Origin: Prevotella sp.
GTDB taxonomy: Bacteria > Bacteroidota > Bacteroidia > Bacteroidales > Dysgonomonadaceae
DNA: 7,051 nucleotides
Assembly (NCBI GenBank): GCA_031263965.1
Contig: JAISES010000163.1
Coordinates: forward strand, 1 to 7,051
Direction: 5' to 3'
The translations under genes were made by a program, and so were the position numbers. Positions 1 to 6,080 of this stretch are shown here, piece after piece (position 1 is the stretch's first letter; every line of letters starts with the position of its first letter). The notes beneath the pieces are model-generated. The model was not told the DNA's origin, searched no databases, and saw only the letters and a list, made by a program, of their open reading frames with translations.

Positions 1-470
1 AGTTTGTTCATTAAGAGCTCGGCTTCGGTGCCCTCTTCCCTTTCCCAAACAATATAGTGCAGGATGAATATAGCCTTTATACGGGCATCTTCGTCCCTAA
101 AGTCGCCCTTATCTGTCAATGACAGCATCAGGAAAAGACGGGATAAGTAAGGAGCCAGTATGACCACACCGGCATTGCTAACGTCAATTAAGTTATTCTT
201 TTCCATTATATCGCTTTTATAATTAATAAGTTCTGATTGTTCCGCCAGTAGATTATCTGTAGATGCCAGACTTTCTATTTTTTGTATAAACCGGACTTGT
301 TCACTTTTAGGCAATTTTCTAATCAGAAGATCGATAATATGAGCAACAATAGCTTCTAAGTTCAATGAAACCTTTCCTCCGGATATATCGGTCAGATATT
401 TGATTATTGTTGGGTTACCTCTTTCATCCAATAGTTTTATTGTTACGGGCTGGCGTTCTATCGTATTCAT
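1..470 (-). CDS. Contractile injection system tape-measure-type protein, 3' end cut by the window edge
   Basis: The frame is open from the ATG at 470-468 to the left edge, giving 156 complete codons. The first residues are MNTIERQPVTIKLLDERG. Residues about 102-156 carry the hallmark of the CIS tape-measure family: SNAGVVILAPYLSRLF, then an acidic stretch, a conserved hydrophobic helix (AIFILHYIVW), and finally E-LLMNKL at the edge, where family members continue as NKLLCG. In eCIS particles this family is linked to setting tube and sheath length. The gene lies directly downstream of the sheath gene on the same strand, so both are probably one operon. The ATG at 470 is the only normal start in this frame, yet the frame is open for 20 more codons upstream, with a protein-like W/F-rich stretch (FWDWFNKIK), back to a TGA at 533-531. 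This suggests the true start lies upstream and the frame is broken at an A7 run. The family match is from memory of the motif; the rest of the protein is not visible. Confidence 0.8.
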   Translation of the reverse strand, partial: MNTIERQPVTIKLLDERGNPTIIKYLTDISGGKVSLNLEAIVAHIIDLLIRKLPKSEQVRFIQKIESLASTDNLLAEQSELINYKSDIMEKNNLIDVSNAGVVILAPYLSRLFLMLSLTDKGDFRDEDARIKAIFILHYIVWEREEGTEAELLMNK

Positions 471-498
471 CTTTATTTTATTGAACCAATCCCAAAAC

Positions 499-570
499 TT
501 ATTTAGTATTTCGCAAAAAGGATATTTTTTTCATGCGTTTGCCCTGATTATCTTGTGCTTCTCCTGCCAT
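499..570 (-). CDS. Possible out-of-frame 5' portion of the tape-measure-type gene (23 codons)
   Basis: An ATG at 570-568 lies 29 bases after the sheath stop, a normal intra-operon distance. It reads MAGEAQDNQGKRMKK and then, after an A7 run (plus-strand T7 at 525-531), ends at TAA 501-499. With one A fewer in the run, the reading would continue as MKKYPFCEILNKFWDWFNKIK straight into the tape-measure-type frame that starts with the ATG at 470. It may therefore be the real beginning of that gene, split by a sequencing error, a true frameshift mutation, or a slippage event. It could also be a chance short ORF. Confidence 0.4.
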   Translation of the reverse strand: MAGEAQDNQGKRMKKISFLRNTK

Positions 571-599
571 AATAATTTGATTTTAATTGTTTTTACTGA

Positions 600-2084
600 T
601 TAACTTTTTTGCATTTGCTGCTGGAATGTAATTTCTATGAATTCCGCAGGACGGCTAATAGCCACGAGGACGGTAATCCGCATAATGCCTTCCAGAATGT
701 CTTCCGGCGTCATTGTATCACCCAGACCGACATGCACGCTATATGCGTCATCGGGTACAGCCCCGGCCAATCCTCCACGTTTCCATATTCCATTCAGGAA
801 ATTGGATATCATACTTTTCACATTGATCCACGTATTTGCTTCATTAGGATCGAATACATATGCACGCGCCGCATTTTTAACGGACTCCTGTAACATTATC
901 ATTGTACGGCGTACATTGATATACCTCCAGTCGAGGGAATTTCCGTCCAGTGTCCTCGCTCCCCATACTTTAATACCTTCTCCTATAAATGTACGGATGG
1001 CATTTACAGACTTCCCACTCAGGGATACATTCAAATCTTCCTGCTCTTCGTGTGAGATATTGACGGTAGGACTTATCGCTGTGGTGACGTTTACATTCGC
1101 AGGAGCCTTCCATACGCCCTTAGTGTTATCGACCATCGTATAAACTCCGGCCATAGCAGCTGATACAGGAAGCTGATTCAATGAAATCCGCATTTCCTTC
1201 ATAATTTCCCTGTATAGAAAACTTAGTTGCGACAATATTTTGTGTAAAGTACTGCGTTCCACATCGGTCAAACCGTCCTTCAGTCCATCTATATAGCCTT
1301 TTACCTGTTTTTTCTTTTCTCCGTCCAAAGCCGAAGTTTCCAGTTCTTCTGTCAATAAAGCTTGTAAATTCTCTATATCCAGATTTTCATAGTTCAACTC
1401 ATTTTCTTGCACGATGGAAGTATTCAGCCATGGATAATAAGCGGCGCCAAAATCAAGGAATTCACTTCCTATATTCTCCCTGAATTTTGTAACCACGTCT
1501 CCATCAGGATCTTTTCTATCTTTATATCCATCATGTATATCCAGTACAGCAAAGCGGTTTCGCATTTCATATCCGCAATGCTTCAGTATTGCAGTTTGGA
1601 GCGCATAGCAATCATCTGCTTTCAAAACAATAGCTTCCGGTATAATCACCATCGTAGGCTCCTGTTCTTTAATCAACGGAGCTATACCTTGCTCGAGTTT
1701 GTCTTTTTCTATACCGGAAGAATAATCACCAACCGATACGATGTAACAAGGCCCTCCTCCATTTGCATAGAACAGCAACATACTATAATAAAGTACATAG
1801 CTATCTGTTCTTTTCAGCAAGTAGCTCTTACCATTAAATATAATGGCTGAAGAACCTGTACCCTCAGCTAGTTCGAATCTGGGTTTCGGAGCCTCTCCGA
1901 AATAAGATCTGAACTCGGACATGGATGTGATCCGCCAAGGCTTATTCAACAAAGATTTGTTACCGTTCGCTGCTTTTTCCGTATAACCGATAAAAGCAGG
2001 CACAGCGGTTGCCACTTCCACTACAGAATTAGGGAATGCGTTTTTTTCAACGCTATACACCCCTGGTGTTTTCATTGCACTCAT
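600..2084 (-). CDS. Contractile tail sheath protein of a phage-tail-like injection system
   Basis: A complete protein of 494 residues that forms the contractile sheath around the inner tube and drives firing by shortening. The N-terminus has the typical sheath opening KTPGVYSVEKNAFPNS (residues 5-20), followed by VVEVATAVPAFIGYTEKA. A Gly-rich strand-loop (YANGGGPCYIVSVGDY, about 106-121) and a helical, charged segment at about 226-300 precede the C-terminal domain. That domain is strongly conserved: YINVRRTMIMLQESVKNA (388-405), FDPNEANTWINVK (411-423), GAVPDDAYSVHVGLG (441-455) and ISRPAEFIEITFQQQ (476-490). One polypeptide carries the N- and C-terminal sheath parts, which fits eCIS, R-pyocin-like or phage systems and argues against the two-protein TssB/TssC sheath of T6SS. 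No signal peptide is seen, so assembly is cytosolic. The start at 2084 (MSAMKTPG) or the second ATG three codons later are both possible. It is the first gene of its operon and is followed by the tape-measure-type gene. Confidence 0.95.
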   Translation of the reverse strand: MSAMKTPGVYSVEKNAFPNSVVEVATAVPAFIGYTEKAANGNKSLLNKPWRITSMSEFRSYFGEAPKPRFELAEGTGSSAIIFNGKSYLLKRTDSYVLYYSMLLFYANGGGPCYIVSVGDYSSGIEKDKLEQGIAPLIKEQEPTMVIIPEAIVLKADDCYALQTAILKHCGYEMRNRFAVLDIHDGYKDRKDPDGDVVTKFRENIGSEFLDFGAAYYPWLNTSIVQENELNYENLDIENLQALLTEELETSALDGEKKKQVKGYIDGLKDGLTDVERSTLHKILSQLSFLYREIMKEMRISLNQLPVSAAMAGVYTMVDNTKGVWKAPANVNVTTAISPTVNISHEEQEDLNVSLSGKSVNAIRTFIGEGIKVWGARTLDGNSLDWRYINVRRTMIMLQESVKNAARAYVFDPNEANTWINVKSMISNFLNGIWKRGGLAGAVPDDAYSVHVGLGDTMTPEDILEGIMRITVLVAISRPAEFIEITFQQQMQKS

Positions 2085-2230
2085 AGGTTGAATTTATTAA
2101 CAGGCTCTAAGTTAAGAATAATATTCGACTAAGGGATAACGAATTTACTGTTTATCTGTAAAAATACAAATAAACCAAATAGTAATTGCAACGATTCAAC
2201 ATATTGTTTTTCAGAAAATACTATAGTAAA

Positions 2231-2290
2231 CTAAAAGACGCTTATTCCCGAATTGATGGAAGCTTCAAACCTGGCAGATTGGTCATTCAT
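2231..2290 (-). CDS. Candidate 19-codon leader ORF upstream of the sheath gene
   Basis: ATG at 2290-2288 and TAG at 2233-2231 give MNDQSARFEASINSGISVF. It lies 146 bases before the sheath ATG in the same direction. It has no visible ribosome binding site, which is usual in this phylum. It is too short to judge by codon use. It is listed because its C-terminus (RF, seven residues, ISVF) matches that of the leader ORF before secDF. It could easily be chance. Confidence 0.15.
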   Translation of the reverse strand: MNDQSARFEASINSGISVF

Positions 2291-2370
2291 TAAGTGTTAC
2301 ATTATAGAAAGGGGCTTTAATATTTCAGGAAAGAATATAGTTCAGAATGAAACAATATATAACAGTTACT

Positions 2371-2390
2371 CCGGATTATGCCGGATATGG
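2371..2390. repeat. Imperfect 10-base tandem repeat CCGGATTATG / CCGGATATGG
   Basis: Two adjacent copies of 10 bases match at 8 of 10 positions and are GC-richer than the surrounding DNA. They sit about 70 bases past the secDF terminator and about 290 bases before the sheath start. The period is one helical turn, so they could be a tandem protein-binding site, but nothing further supports that. Confidence 0.35.
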
Positions 2391-2454
2391 TTTACTTTAT
2401 TGTTATTAGAAACTGTTTGAATTTTATCGAAATTTTTTTTTCTGCTTCAATAAG

Positions 2455-2482
2455 AAAAAAGCCCGCTAATGAATTAGCAGGC
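2455..2482 (-). terminator. Rho-independent terminator of secDF
   Basis: On the minus strand GCCTGCTAAT pairs with ATTAGCGGGC (nine Watson-Crick pairs and one G-T) around a two-base loop, then a run of six T at 2460-2455 and further T-rich sequence. It begins 33 bases after the secDF stop codon. It should end secDF transcripts before the injection-system genes, making those a separate transcription unit. Confidence 0.87.
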
Positions 2483-2515
2483 CTTCTTCCGAAAAGAGAA
2501 ACTATTTAGTTTTAC

Positions 2516-5500
2516 TTATTTTGCCTCTGTTATTTTCTTAGAATGTTCTTTTTTGAAGATTGTCCAAGCTATCGGCGTTGCCACAAATACTGAAGAGTAT
2601 GTACCAATAAAGATACCGATAAAGATAGCGAATGTAAAGCTTCTGATAGTGTCGCCGCCTAATAAGAAGATACAGAACACCACCAACATCGAACTTAGAG
2701 CTGTATTCAACGTACGGCTCAAAGTTGAGTTCAATGCTTCATTTATTGTTTCTGTTATATCCCGCTTAGGATACATATTTCTGATTTCGCGAATACGGTC
2801 AAAGATAACAACCTTATCATTAATGGAATATCCCACTACAGTAAGTACTGCCGCTATAAAGGACTGGTCTACCTCCATCGAGAACGGCATGATCTTATAT
2901 AATAATGAATATAAGATAATAACCATCACGGCATCATGCGCCACAGCGATAAGTGTTCCCACCGAGAACGCTATATCGCGGAATCGCAACAAAATATACA
3001 ATGCCATGAACGCAATGGCAATTAATACCGCAATCGTTGCAGCCGTTTTCAGGTCATCGGCAACACTAGGGCCTACGCGTTGGGAACTTTGCACATATTT
3101 AGTATTGAATGCCTCTATAGTCTCCGTATCCGTAGCCCCTTTCGGGATAATATTATTCGTAGCCAAAGACAAAGCCATCTTGGCTCTTATTTCGTTTTCA
3201 ACGCTGTCTGTTGCTTCTTCAATTTTATAGTTGGTAGTGATACGGACCTGGCTGGTAGATGAAGACTGGCTTGCAGATCCACTGGTTAATACAAGTACTG
3301 TCGAATTCGGAAATTCAGGTATTAAAACCTTCTCAACATCATCAGCATCCACTTTCGTATCGAAACGAACCAAATAGTTGCGTCCTCCGGTAAAGTCTAT
3401 ACCGCCATTCAGTCCATTAATAAACAAAGACGCTATACCTGCAATAATTAATACGACAGAGATTATCACAATATGCCTTGTCATGCCAAGGAAGTTGATA
3501 TGAGTCTCTTTAAATATTTTCCTGGATATGGCTGTCGTAAATGTAAGATGTCTTAATTTACCTTTATCCAACATATATTCATAGAATATACGGGTTAGGA
3601 ACACATTCGTGATAAACGATGCGATGATACCGATAATCAATGTCGTTGCAAAACCTTGTATCGGTCCTGTACCGAAGTATGCAAGTATTATCGCTGTGAT
3701 TACCTGGGATGCATGTCCATCGAAAATAGCAGAGAACGCATGCCTATATCCATCAACAACGGCAATTTTAGTATTCTTTCCGGCCTTAAGTTCTTCTTTT
3801 GTACGCTCATACACAAGTACGTTCGCATCCACAGCCAAAGCTAATGCCAACACAAGCCCGGTTATACCCGGCAATGTCATCACCGCCCCAAAGGCAGCCA
3901 AAATACCTATCGTAAAGAATAAGTTTACTAATAGAGCCGTATTGGCTATCATACCCGGAATTAATCCGTATACGAAGCATATGTATAACATCAACAGTAC
4001 CAAAGCCAGTATAAACGATATTATACCTGCATTAATGGCTTCCTGACCTAATGAAGGCCCGACAACGTCTTCCTGTACAATGTGCACGCCGGCTTTCATC
4101 TTACCCGACTTCAATACATTTTCCAAGTCTTTCGCGTCTTCGACAGAGAATCGTCCCGTAATTTGTGAACGTCCCCCTTCTATCTTGCCATTTACATTTG
4201 GAGCTGAATAAACAGAGCCATCCAATACAATGGCAATACTTCTGCCTACTTCCGCTCCTGTGATTGTAGCCCAACGCTGAGATCCGATAGTATTCATTTG
4301 CATATCTACTTCCCAGGCTGAACCGTGTTGGCTTTGATCGGCCTTGGCTGAGATAACGACCTCACCGTCCAGTGCAGGCCCTTTCTTCACACCGTCGCCA
4401 CGAAGGGAATAAAGTGCAAATTGTGTTTCTTTCTGGTCTTCAGCTTTAAAACCCCAGGCAAATTCCAGTCCGTTAGGGCGTTCAGCCAAATCTTTATATT
4501 TATGCAAGATAGCATTTACCGATGCCGTGTCGTTTTTGTGAACGAAAGCGACTATGGAACCATCGTAAGCAATTCTTTGCAAATACTGATCAAGCGGCTT
4601 CGCAAACGCCAATTGAACTGCGGGTGTACCAACAGATGCTGAGTCAACGGCTAAGGAGTCTTTTGCTACTGCTGTAGAATCTGATGCAATAGCGCTCAAA
4701 GCCTGCCTGGACAACTCATTTACTGTAGCTAAATATCCTTGAATTTCTGAATAGTTATAAGTTTTCCAGAACTCAAGATTTGCACTACCCTGAAGTAATT
4801 TCCTGACACGCTCCGGTTCTTTGATACCCGGAAGTTCTATCATAATACGTTCGGCGCGGTTATCCAGTTTCTGAACATTCGGGGCAACCACACCAAAACG
4901 GTCGATACGTGTACGCAATACACTGAAAGAATTATCCGCTATAGCTTGCAATTCTTTTCTCAAAACACCCTCTACTTTTACATCGTTGTCCTGAGGGCTT
5001 AACTGATCTCTCAGCTTTGTACTGAATATTCCGGCCAGCTTGCCTGTTCCGTTCGCAGCCTTAAACTTATCCAGAAATATTGAAATGTAATCCCGGTTGC
5101 TTCCTTTACGGTTTTCATCCGACGCTTCTTGCAGAGCTTTATTAAAAGCGGCATTATCCGGATCGCCCAGAGAATTGAGTACTGCCGACGCATCTACTTC
5201 AACGATTACACTCATCCCTCCTTTAAGGTCGAGACCTAAACCGATTTCTTTTTCACGGCATTCTTTCAGAGAATAGCCGATGCTGTCTCCCAGAAAAGGG
5301 ATACCGGGCCAGACTTTTTCTGTTGACATCGAATCCAGATAGTGGCTATATTGCTTATTATACAGCTCGTCATACAACAGCTGATCGCCTTTCGAATGTT
5401 CAGAAGCGTAAGCGGCCGCATATTTTTCAGCCTTACTTTCTTGATTTCTGGTAACAAACGTAAAGGACAAATAGAATAAACATACCAATGTCAAAAGAAT

Positions 5501-5533
5501 GGAAAATGTTATTACAAAGCCTTTGTTTTGCAT
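2516..5533 (-). CDS. secDF: Fused protein translocase subunit SecDF
   Basis: A complete 1,005-residue SecD-SecF fusion, the normal length in Bacteroidetes. SecDF sits in the inner membrane beside SecYEG and uses the proton gradient to help pull secreted proteins out on the periplasmic side. One membrane helix lies at about 6-27, then the first periplasmic region begins with GLGLDLKGG (98-106), followed by RIDRFGVVAPNVQKL (209-223) and IELPGI (232-237). The SecD membrane part starts near 503 and contains LPGITGLVLALALAVDANVLVYER up to 577; Asp569 in VDANV is the expected proton-carrying residue. The SecF half opens with a helix at about 686-706 and GIDFTGG (711-717), and has VGYSINDKVVIFDRIRE (900-916), with Asp906 and Arg940 (SRTLNT) as the likely counterparts of the SecF proton-path residues. 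Residues about 278-310 are a Ser/Ala/Asp-rich low-complexity spacer inside the SecD periplasmic region. The start ATG follows an A-rich leader with no Shine-Dalgarno. The gene appears monocistronic: it has its own promoter and terminator. Confidence 0.98.
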   Translation of the reverse strand: MQNKGFVITFSILLTLVCLFYLSFTFVTRNQESKAEKYAAAYASEHSKGDQLLYDELYNKQYSHYLDSMSTEKVWPGIPFLGDSIGYSLKECREKEIGLGLDLKGGMSVIVEVDASAVLNSLGDPDNAAFNKALQEASDENRKGSNRDYISIFLDKFKAANGTGKLAGIFSTKLRDQLSPQDNDVKVEGVLRKELQAIADNSFSVLRTRIDRFGVVAPNVQKLDNRAERIMIELPGIKEPERVRKLLQGSANLEFWKTYNYSEIQGYLATVNELSRQALSAIASDSTAVAKDSLAVDSASVGTPAVQLAFAKPLDQYLQRIAYDGSIVAFVHKNDTASVNAILHKYKDLAERPNGLEFAWGFKAEDQKETQFALYSLRGDGVKKGPALDGEVVISAKADQSQHGSAWEVDMQMNTIGSQRWATITGAEVGRSIAIVLDGSVYSAPNVNGKIEGGRSQITGRFSVEDAKDLENVLKSGKMKAGVHIVQEDVVGPSLGQEAINAGIISFILALVLLMLYICFVYGLIPGMIANTALLVNLFFTIGILAAFGAVMTLPGITGLVLALALAVDANVLVYERTKEELKAGKNTKIAVVDGYRHAFSAIFDGHASQVITAIILAYFGTGPIQGFATTLIIGIIASFITNVFLTRIFYEYMLDKGKLRHLTFTTAISRKIFKETHINFLGMTRHIVIISVVLIIAGIASLFINGLNGGIDFTGGRNYLVRFDTKVDADDVEKVLIPEFPNSTVLVLTSGSASQSSSTSQVRITTNYKIEEATDSVENEIRAKMALSLATNNIIPKGATDTETIEAFNTKYVQSSQRVGPSVADDLKTAATIAVLIAIAFMALYILLRFRDIAFSVGTLIAVAHDAVMVIILYSLLYKIMPFSMEVDQSFIAAVLTVVGYSINDKVVIFDRIREIRNMYPKRDITETINEALNSTLSRTLNTALSSMLVVFCIFLLGGDTIRSFTFAIFIGIFIGTYSSVFVATPIAWTIFKKEHSKKITEAK

Positions 5534-5586
5534 TTTAAATTTTACTTTTTGTTACTATAATTATTTTATTTCTATTTCACTCAAAA

Positions 5587-5646
5587 CTAACGAAATACGG
5601 ATATATCCCGTAAAACCTTTGTATAAAAACGGTCAAACCGAGACAT
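5587..5646 (-). CDS. Candidate 19-codon leader ORF in the secDF 5' untranslated region
   Basis: ATG at 5646-5644 and TAG at 5589-5587 give MSRFDRFYTKVLRDISVFR. The ATG would lie only about 13 bases inside the transcript made from the promoter at 5666-5693, and the stop is 53 bases before the secDF ATG. The peptide is basic and lacks a membrane or signal segment, unlike the secretion-monitoring leaders SecM, MifM and VemP. It overlaps short hairpins in the leader, for example TACGG pairing with CCGTA (about 5593-5609). It may be a regulatory upstream ORF or chance. Confidence 0.25.
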   Translation of the reverse strand: MSRFDRFYTKVLRDISVFR

Positions 5647-5665
5647 ATACACACTTTAAGGCGTG

Positions 5666-5693
5666 CAAATATAATCTTTTATTCTTTACAAAA
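5666..5693 (-). promoter_or_regulatory. Probable secDF promoter (Bacteroidetes type)
   Basis: On the minus strand a perfect -7 element TATATTTG (5673-5666) follows a TTTTG (5693-5689) that can act as the -33 element. The 15 bases between them are a little short for the usual arrangement. A start of transcription near 5659 would give a leader of about 125 bases before the secDF ATG. Confidence 0.6.
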
Positions 5694-5746
5694 CATAATA
5701 TTTAATAGCTTTTCTTTACTTTCCTAATAGACTAATTGCCGCCACA

Positions 5747-5754
5747 CAAATGTA
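5747..5754 (-). promoter_or_regulatory. Second possible -7 element upstream of secDF
   Basis: The minus strand reads TACATTTG here, a perfect match to TAnnTTTG. No TTTG lies at the expected distance upstream; only a T-rich stretch (TTCTTTTTATTG) is present. It could be a weaker distal promoter giving a leader of about 205 bases. Confidence 0.25.
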
Positions 5755-5865
5755 TGTTAAGTGATCAATAAAAAGAACATACTAACAAACTGTTTAAATT
5801 TAAGCGAAAAATATTATTATGGGATTAGAAAAAGACTTCTTAATAACGTGTAAAAAATAACATGG

Positions 5866-5873
5866 TAACTTTG
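5866..5873 (+). promoter_or_regulatory. Possible plus-strand -7 element TAACTTTG
   Basis: A perfect TAnnTTTG match faces away from secDF, in a gap with no plus-strand gene. No clear TTTG lies 18-21 bases upstream, so the call is weak. If active, transcription would run into the hairpin at 6014-6053. Confidence 0.25.
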
Positions 5874-5879
5874 GTAGTA

Positions 5880-6055
5880 AATTCGCTAATAATTAATTTA
5901 TTACACATTAATATATTTAAAACTCAGCTGTTTATTGAACCGTCATTGCGAACCGCTTGATATGTTCTTTTATGGATTTGTTCCGGTGTTGCGTAACATC
6001 AGTTGTTAAAATAAATAAGGAGCAAGACCTTATCTCGAACCTTGCTCCTTATTAT
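5880..6055 (+). ncRNA. Speculative small RNA between the S41 gene and secDF
   Basis: A -7-like element at 5866-5873 and a hairpin followed by a T-rich tail at 6014-6060 would bound a transcript of about 175-180 bases on the plus strand with no ORF. Its distal part is richer in GC than the flanks, with short repeats (ATTGAACCG, ATTGCGAACCG at about 5934-5955) and a stem-loop at 5985-6000. It does not look like 6S, tmRNA, RNase P or SRP RNA to me. It may be only a spacer. Confidence 0.18.
6014..6053 (-). terminator. Terminator hairpin after the S41 peptidase gene, possibly bidirectional
   Basis: AATAAGGAGCAAG (6014-6026) is perfectly complementary to CTTGCTCCTTATT (6041-6053), a 13-base-pair stem with a 14-base loop. 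It begins 20 bases after the S41 stop. The sequence after the stem is T-rich in both directions (TATTTATTTTAAC on the minus strand, ATTTTTATTCTT on the plus), so it could stop transcripts from either side. Confidence 0.78.
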
Positions 6056-6060
6056 TTTTA

Positions 6061-6080
6061 TTCTTATTTATTCTTATTTA
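6061..6080. repeat. 10-base tandem repeat TTCTTATTTA, two exact copies
   Basis: Two exact adjacent copies, with a degenerate third at 6051-6060, overlap the S41 stop codon (6076-6074). The second copy encodes the last residues and stop, and the others supply extra TAA codons. It looks like a simple slippage duplication at the 3' end of the gene. Confidence 0.7.

Larger units (their letters stand above)
2085..2454. other. Long non-coding leader upstream of the sheath gene
   Basis: This 370-base AT-rich stretch separates the secDF terminator from the sheath start and must hold the promoter of the injection-system operon if that operon has its own. No perfect TAnnTTTG element is present on the minus strand. 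The nearest is TTTATTTG at about 2169-2176, one base off, with no well-spaced TTTG upstream. It also contains a 19-codon minus-strand ORF (2231-2290), an imperfect 10-base tandem repeat (2371-2390), and a 54-codon plus-strand ORF (2256-2420) that looks like chance. There is no RNA gene that I recognise. Confidence 0.5.
5694..6013. other. AT-rich gap between the S41 peptidase gene and secDF
   Basis: Apart from the promoter elements listed, this 320-base stretch has no ORF of note on either strand. It contains a 10-base palindrome TTAAATTTAA (5794-5803), a small hairpin GGTGTT/AACATC with loop GCGT (5985-6000), and a perfect plus-strand TAnnTTTG (5866-5873). No tRNA, rRNA or riboswitch that I recognise is present. 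Confidence 0.6.

Noticed and set aside
400..603. Plus-strand ORF of 67 codons with hydrophobic composition.
   Set aside because: It is antisense to the start of the tape-measure-type gene and the end of the sheath gene; its hydrophobicity comes from the A-rich complementary strand.
637..1143. Plus-strand ORF of 168 codons inside the sheath gene.
   Set aside because: It lies opposite the highly conserved C-terminal sheath domain and has no recognisable content.
600..2084. Sheath gene as part of a T6SS (TssB/TssC).
   Set aside because: The protein is a single chain with KTPGVY at the N-terminus and the phage-type C-terminal domain, while T6SS sheaths are two proteins with different motifs.
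2256..2420. Plus-strand ORF of 54 codons (starts MEASNLADWSFIKCY) in the sheath leader.
   Set aside because: It faces against all neighbouring genes, has no promoter or binding site in front, resembles nothing I know, and runs toward the secDF terminator. ORFs of this length are common by chance.
2553..3230. Plus-strand ORF of 225 codons inside secDF.
   Set aside because: It is the antisense shadow of the well-conserved SecF half; the same applies to 3609-4046 and the smaller ones within secDF.
5499..5705. Plus-strand ORF of 68 codons across the secDF promoter region.
   Set aside because: It overlaps the secDF start and leader on the opposite strand, has an AT-driven composition, and no known similarity.
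5880..6013. Gap between the S41 gene and secDF as 6S RNA or a tRNA.
   Set aside because: No long rod with a central bubble can be drawn, and there are no tRNA arms or T-loop.
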